The position numbers and the translations under genes are program-made. 6,776 nucleotides of DNA from a bacterium (GTDB taxonomy: Bacteria; Desulfobacterota; GWC2-55-46): NCBI GenBank assembly GCA_004298725.1, contig SCQA01000239.1, forward strand, positions 1 through 6,776, given 5' to 3'. This document shows positions 5,677-6,776 of this stretch, one piece after another. Numbering within the stretch: the stretch's first letter is position 1; each line of letters starts with the position of its first letter. The notes beneath the pieces were generated by a model. The model did not search any database. It was not told the DNA's origin and saw only the letters and a program-made list of their open reading frames with translations.

Positions 5677-5988
5677 CTATTTCAGATGAGTGGCGAACAG
5701 GTCGAGCAGTGGCTGTGGGACCGCGACGTTGGTTTTTTTCAGAATTTCGCTTATTGTTCTGTCCGTGAGCCTGTATTTTAATGCCAGCGCGCGAATGTCG
5801 TGCTTGCCGGAGTCATAGAGCGCACGGATGCTATTGTCGCGTATATCGCGTAGCAAACCTTCGCACTTTGGCACACGAATATATGTGCCGCCGAAACGCT
5901 CCACAAGGGCGAGGGCGTTATCCACGCCAACAATCTCCGCGACTTCGCGAAGATCGCCGGGAAGTTTATTTATAACGTCTTCATTCAT
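5677..5988 (-). CDS. mor: Mor/C-family transcription activator
   Basis: A 103-residue protein of the Mor family, which activates middle or late promoters of Mu-like phages by contacting RNA polymerase. The N-terminal part (about 1-36, DLREVAEIVGVDNALALVER) is the helical dimerisation region. GGTYIRVPK (about 33-41) matches the short strand typical of the family. A C-terminal helix-turn-helix follows (about 62-85, KHDIRALALKYRLTDRTISE). The length is close to the usual for the family. Start ATG 5988 overlaps the gemA stop as ATGA, with AAGGG about seven bases upstream, matching the gemA-mor arrangement of Mu. Only one activator is seen here, so it may do the jobs of both Mor and C, probably acting at the promoter immediately downstream. 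Confidence 0.92.
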   Translation of the reverse strand: MNEDVINKLPGDLREVAEIVGVDNALALVERFGGTYIRVPKCEGLLRDIRDNSIRALYDSGKHDIRALALKYRLTDRTISEILKKTNVAVPQPLLDLFATHLK

Positions 5989-6512
5989 TCCAAGCCCTTT
6001 GCGCTTAATTCCTTTATCCGCTCTTTAACGGCTTTGAGCGCGGCGACGTTCAAAAACCTGTAGTGCGTGACGGCCTTTATGGAGTTGCTGTTGACAAAGG
6101 CATTAAGGCTTTTTTCGTAATCCGCGCCCCAACGTATGCGTGCTACGTCCTCAAGCTCGGCCACGAGGCCGGCACGGGAGGATGGGTAACGTTTGAACTC
6201 TCCCTGCTTTTCCCTCTCCCCTTGTGCGGTCGGGAAGGGCGAGGGGACGAGGCTTCCCCTCCCTTGATGGGAGGGGACTGAGGGGAGGGTGGGGGCGGTC
6301 TGGTAGAGCGCCATTACATGGTCAAGGAGCTTTACTATCTCACGCGCATTGGCTTCGGATAAGCGTTTGCCAAGCACCGCCGGGGCAATATCGTCACGCA
6401 GTGCGTCCGCATCAACCCCGCGGTTTTGCGCCTTCGCGAACAACGCGGAAAGGAGGCGGCTACGCACATTTACTGAATGCGGATTTTTAGCTATGGGAGC
6501 GCTCTTCCTCAA
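5985..6512 (-). CDS. gemA: GemA family regulatory protein (Mu gp16-like, DUF1018) with an in-frame insert
   Basis: A 175-residue protein. The C-terminal half is characteristic: FKRYPSSRAGLVAELEDVAR, IRWGADYEKSLNAFVNSN and AVTHYRFLNVAALKAVKERI (about 106-167). The N-terminal half carries helices, with VRSRLLSALFAKAQNRGVDA and REIVKLLDHVMALYQ (about 57-71). In Mu, GemA alters host gene expression and DNA supercoiling, and the gene is cotranscribed with mor. Residues about 72-105 are low complexity (TLPSVPSHQGRG, SPFPTAQGEREKQGE) and match a nucleotide palindromic repeat, so they are probably a recent in-frame insert in the linker. The start is TTG at 6512, supported by GAGGTG five or six bases upstream and a TTGA overlap with the previous stop; no ATG lies in the N-terminal part. 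The fold should tolerate the insert. Confidence 0.86.
   Translation of the reverse strand: MRKSAPIAKNPHSVNVRSRLLSALFAKAQNRGVDADALRDDIAPAVLGKRLSEANAREIVKLLDHVMALYQTAPTLPSVPSHQGRGSLVPSPFPTAQGEREKQGEFKRYPSSRAGLVAELEDVARIRWGADYEKSLNAFVNSNSIKAVTHYRFLNVAALKAVKERIKELSAKGLE
6195..6299. repeat. Palindromic repeat element inserted in frame within gemA
   Basis: Two adjacent inverted repeats occupy this stretch. The right one is TCCCCTCCC (6255-6263), TTGAT, then GGGAGGGGA (6269-6277), nine perfect pairs. The left one pairs CCCTC-T-CCC (6212-6220) with GGG-C-GAGGG (6237-6245), one mismatch inside. Base use (runs of C on one side, runs of G on the other) differs sharply from the rest of the gene. The pattern is that of REP-like palindromic elements, whose translations look like 'PSP...GEGE' and which occur between genes in many proteobacteria. 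Being about 105 bp (35 codons) it preserves the frame. Exact element ends cannot be fixed from this copy. Confidence 0.75.
6269..6295 (+). other. Potential G-quadruplex motif on the template strand of gemA
   Basis: Five runs of three or more G follow one another on the plus strand (6269-6271, 6273-6276, 6282-6285, 6287-6289, 6291-6295), separated by one to five bases. This meets the usual four-run G-quadruplex rule with short loops. Since gemA is read from the minus strand, this is its template strand. It lies within the palindromic insert and may simply come with it. Confidence 0.55.
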
Positions 6513-6712
6513 GAGTTCACCTCTGCCTTTTCTTTCTCAAGTTTTTTACGGCAAACAGCGCAGTTATCAGGGCTATTGTTATTACCCTGTTCCAGCTCCT
6601 GCGTGCCGAGATATAAAAACTTATTACAAAGCGACGTTCTGTTTCTGATGTAGTGCCACTTTGGAGAGTTTTTCAAATACACCCAACCTTCATTAGTCGT
6701 CGCGGTCTCCAT
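6509..6712 (-). CDS. Small putative zinc-binding protein
   Basis: A 67-residue protein with a likely treble-clef or zinc-ribbon set of ligands: H20 in KWHYIRN, C29 in TSLCNKF, and C51 and C54 in DNCAVCRKK. The spacing is H-x8-C-x21-C-x2-C. The W-H-Y...S-L-C pattern recurs in small phage proteins I recall, but the role is unknown; nucleic-acid binding is a guess. The start is ATG 6712 with GGGAGG about ten bases upstream. It overlaps the gene before it by 20 bases and ends in TTGA with the gemA start, so it belongs to the same operon as gemA and mor. Confidence 0.75.
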   Translation of the reverse strand: METATTNEGWVYLKNSPKWHYIRNRTSLCNKFLYLGTQELEQGNNNSPDNCAVCRKKLEKEKAEVNS

Positions 6713-6776
6713 TGAGTTCCAGCCTCCCTTGTTTAAATATGTCTTCTATGCTTGTTTTAGAGAGTGCGGCGGCGCG
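6693..6776 (-). CDS. C-terminal tail of an unidentified early-region gene (partial)
   Basis: One of the three minus-strand frames at the right edge stays open from 6776 to a TAA at 6693-6695, giving 27 residues ending in SIEDIFKQGRLELNGDRDD. The other two frames are closed within about 30 bases. It overlaps the zinc-binding protein by 20 bases and contains that gene's ribosome-binding site, the same tight packing as the rest of the operon. The family cannot be told from this fragment. It could be any of the small genes that lie between the Mu B-like and GemA genes. Confidence 0.5.
   Translation of the reverse strand, partial: RAAALSKTSIEDIFKQGRLELNGDRDD

Noticed and set aside
1..6776. CRISPR array, rRNA or tRNA genes
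   Set aside because: No regularly spaced direct repeats and no conserved RNA gene cores were seen on either strand.

Overview
This window looks like part of a Mu-like (transposable-phage-type) prophage or phage genome in a Gram-negative bacterium, possibly a deltaproteobacterial or Nitrospirota-like host; the host call is weak. All supported genes lie on the minus strand and are tightly packed, with several 1-4 base stop/start overlaps. The transcriptional order therefore runs from the right end of the window to the left. No transposase or integrase is present, so the transposable lifestyle is inferred from GemA and Mor only.

Right end, 5677-6776 (regulatory block). It holds the tail of an unidentified gene, a 67-residue putative zinc-binding protein, a GemA-family protein and a Mor/C-family transcription activator, joined by overlapping stop and start codons. 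The gemA gene carries a low-complexity, in-frame insert of about 105 bp built from two adjacent inverted repeats. It looks like a mobile palindromic repeat captured inside a coding region.

5549-5676 is the one real regulatory gap. It contains a perfect TATAAT -10 box, a partial -35, and an inverted repeat centred about 43.5 bases upstream of the likely start. This is the arrangement expected of a Mor-activated promoter. Downstream, in the predicted leader RNA, comes a very stable GAAA-capped hairpin followed by a 10-base match to the 3' end of 16S rRNA (the anti-Shine-Dalgarno tail).

4126-5548 is the lysis cassette: an M15-type zinc peptidase endolysin, a tiny protein resembling the phospho-acceptor (DHp) helices of histidine kinases, a 3TM-type holin, and a one-TM coiled-coil protein.

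1-4160 is the DNA-packaging and head block: a small winged-helix protein, a probable small terminase, the large terminase, the portal, and the start of a further head gene cut by the window edge. The order follows Mu genes 25-30, but the portal does not resemble the Mu DUF935 portal family, suggesting a mosaic head module. Inside the portal gene is a perfect 26-bp uninterrupted palindrome. The plausible logic is that Mor, made from the right-hand operon, switches on the promoter at about 5621 and drives lysis and head genes leftward.
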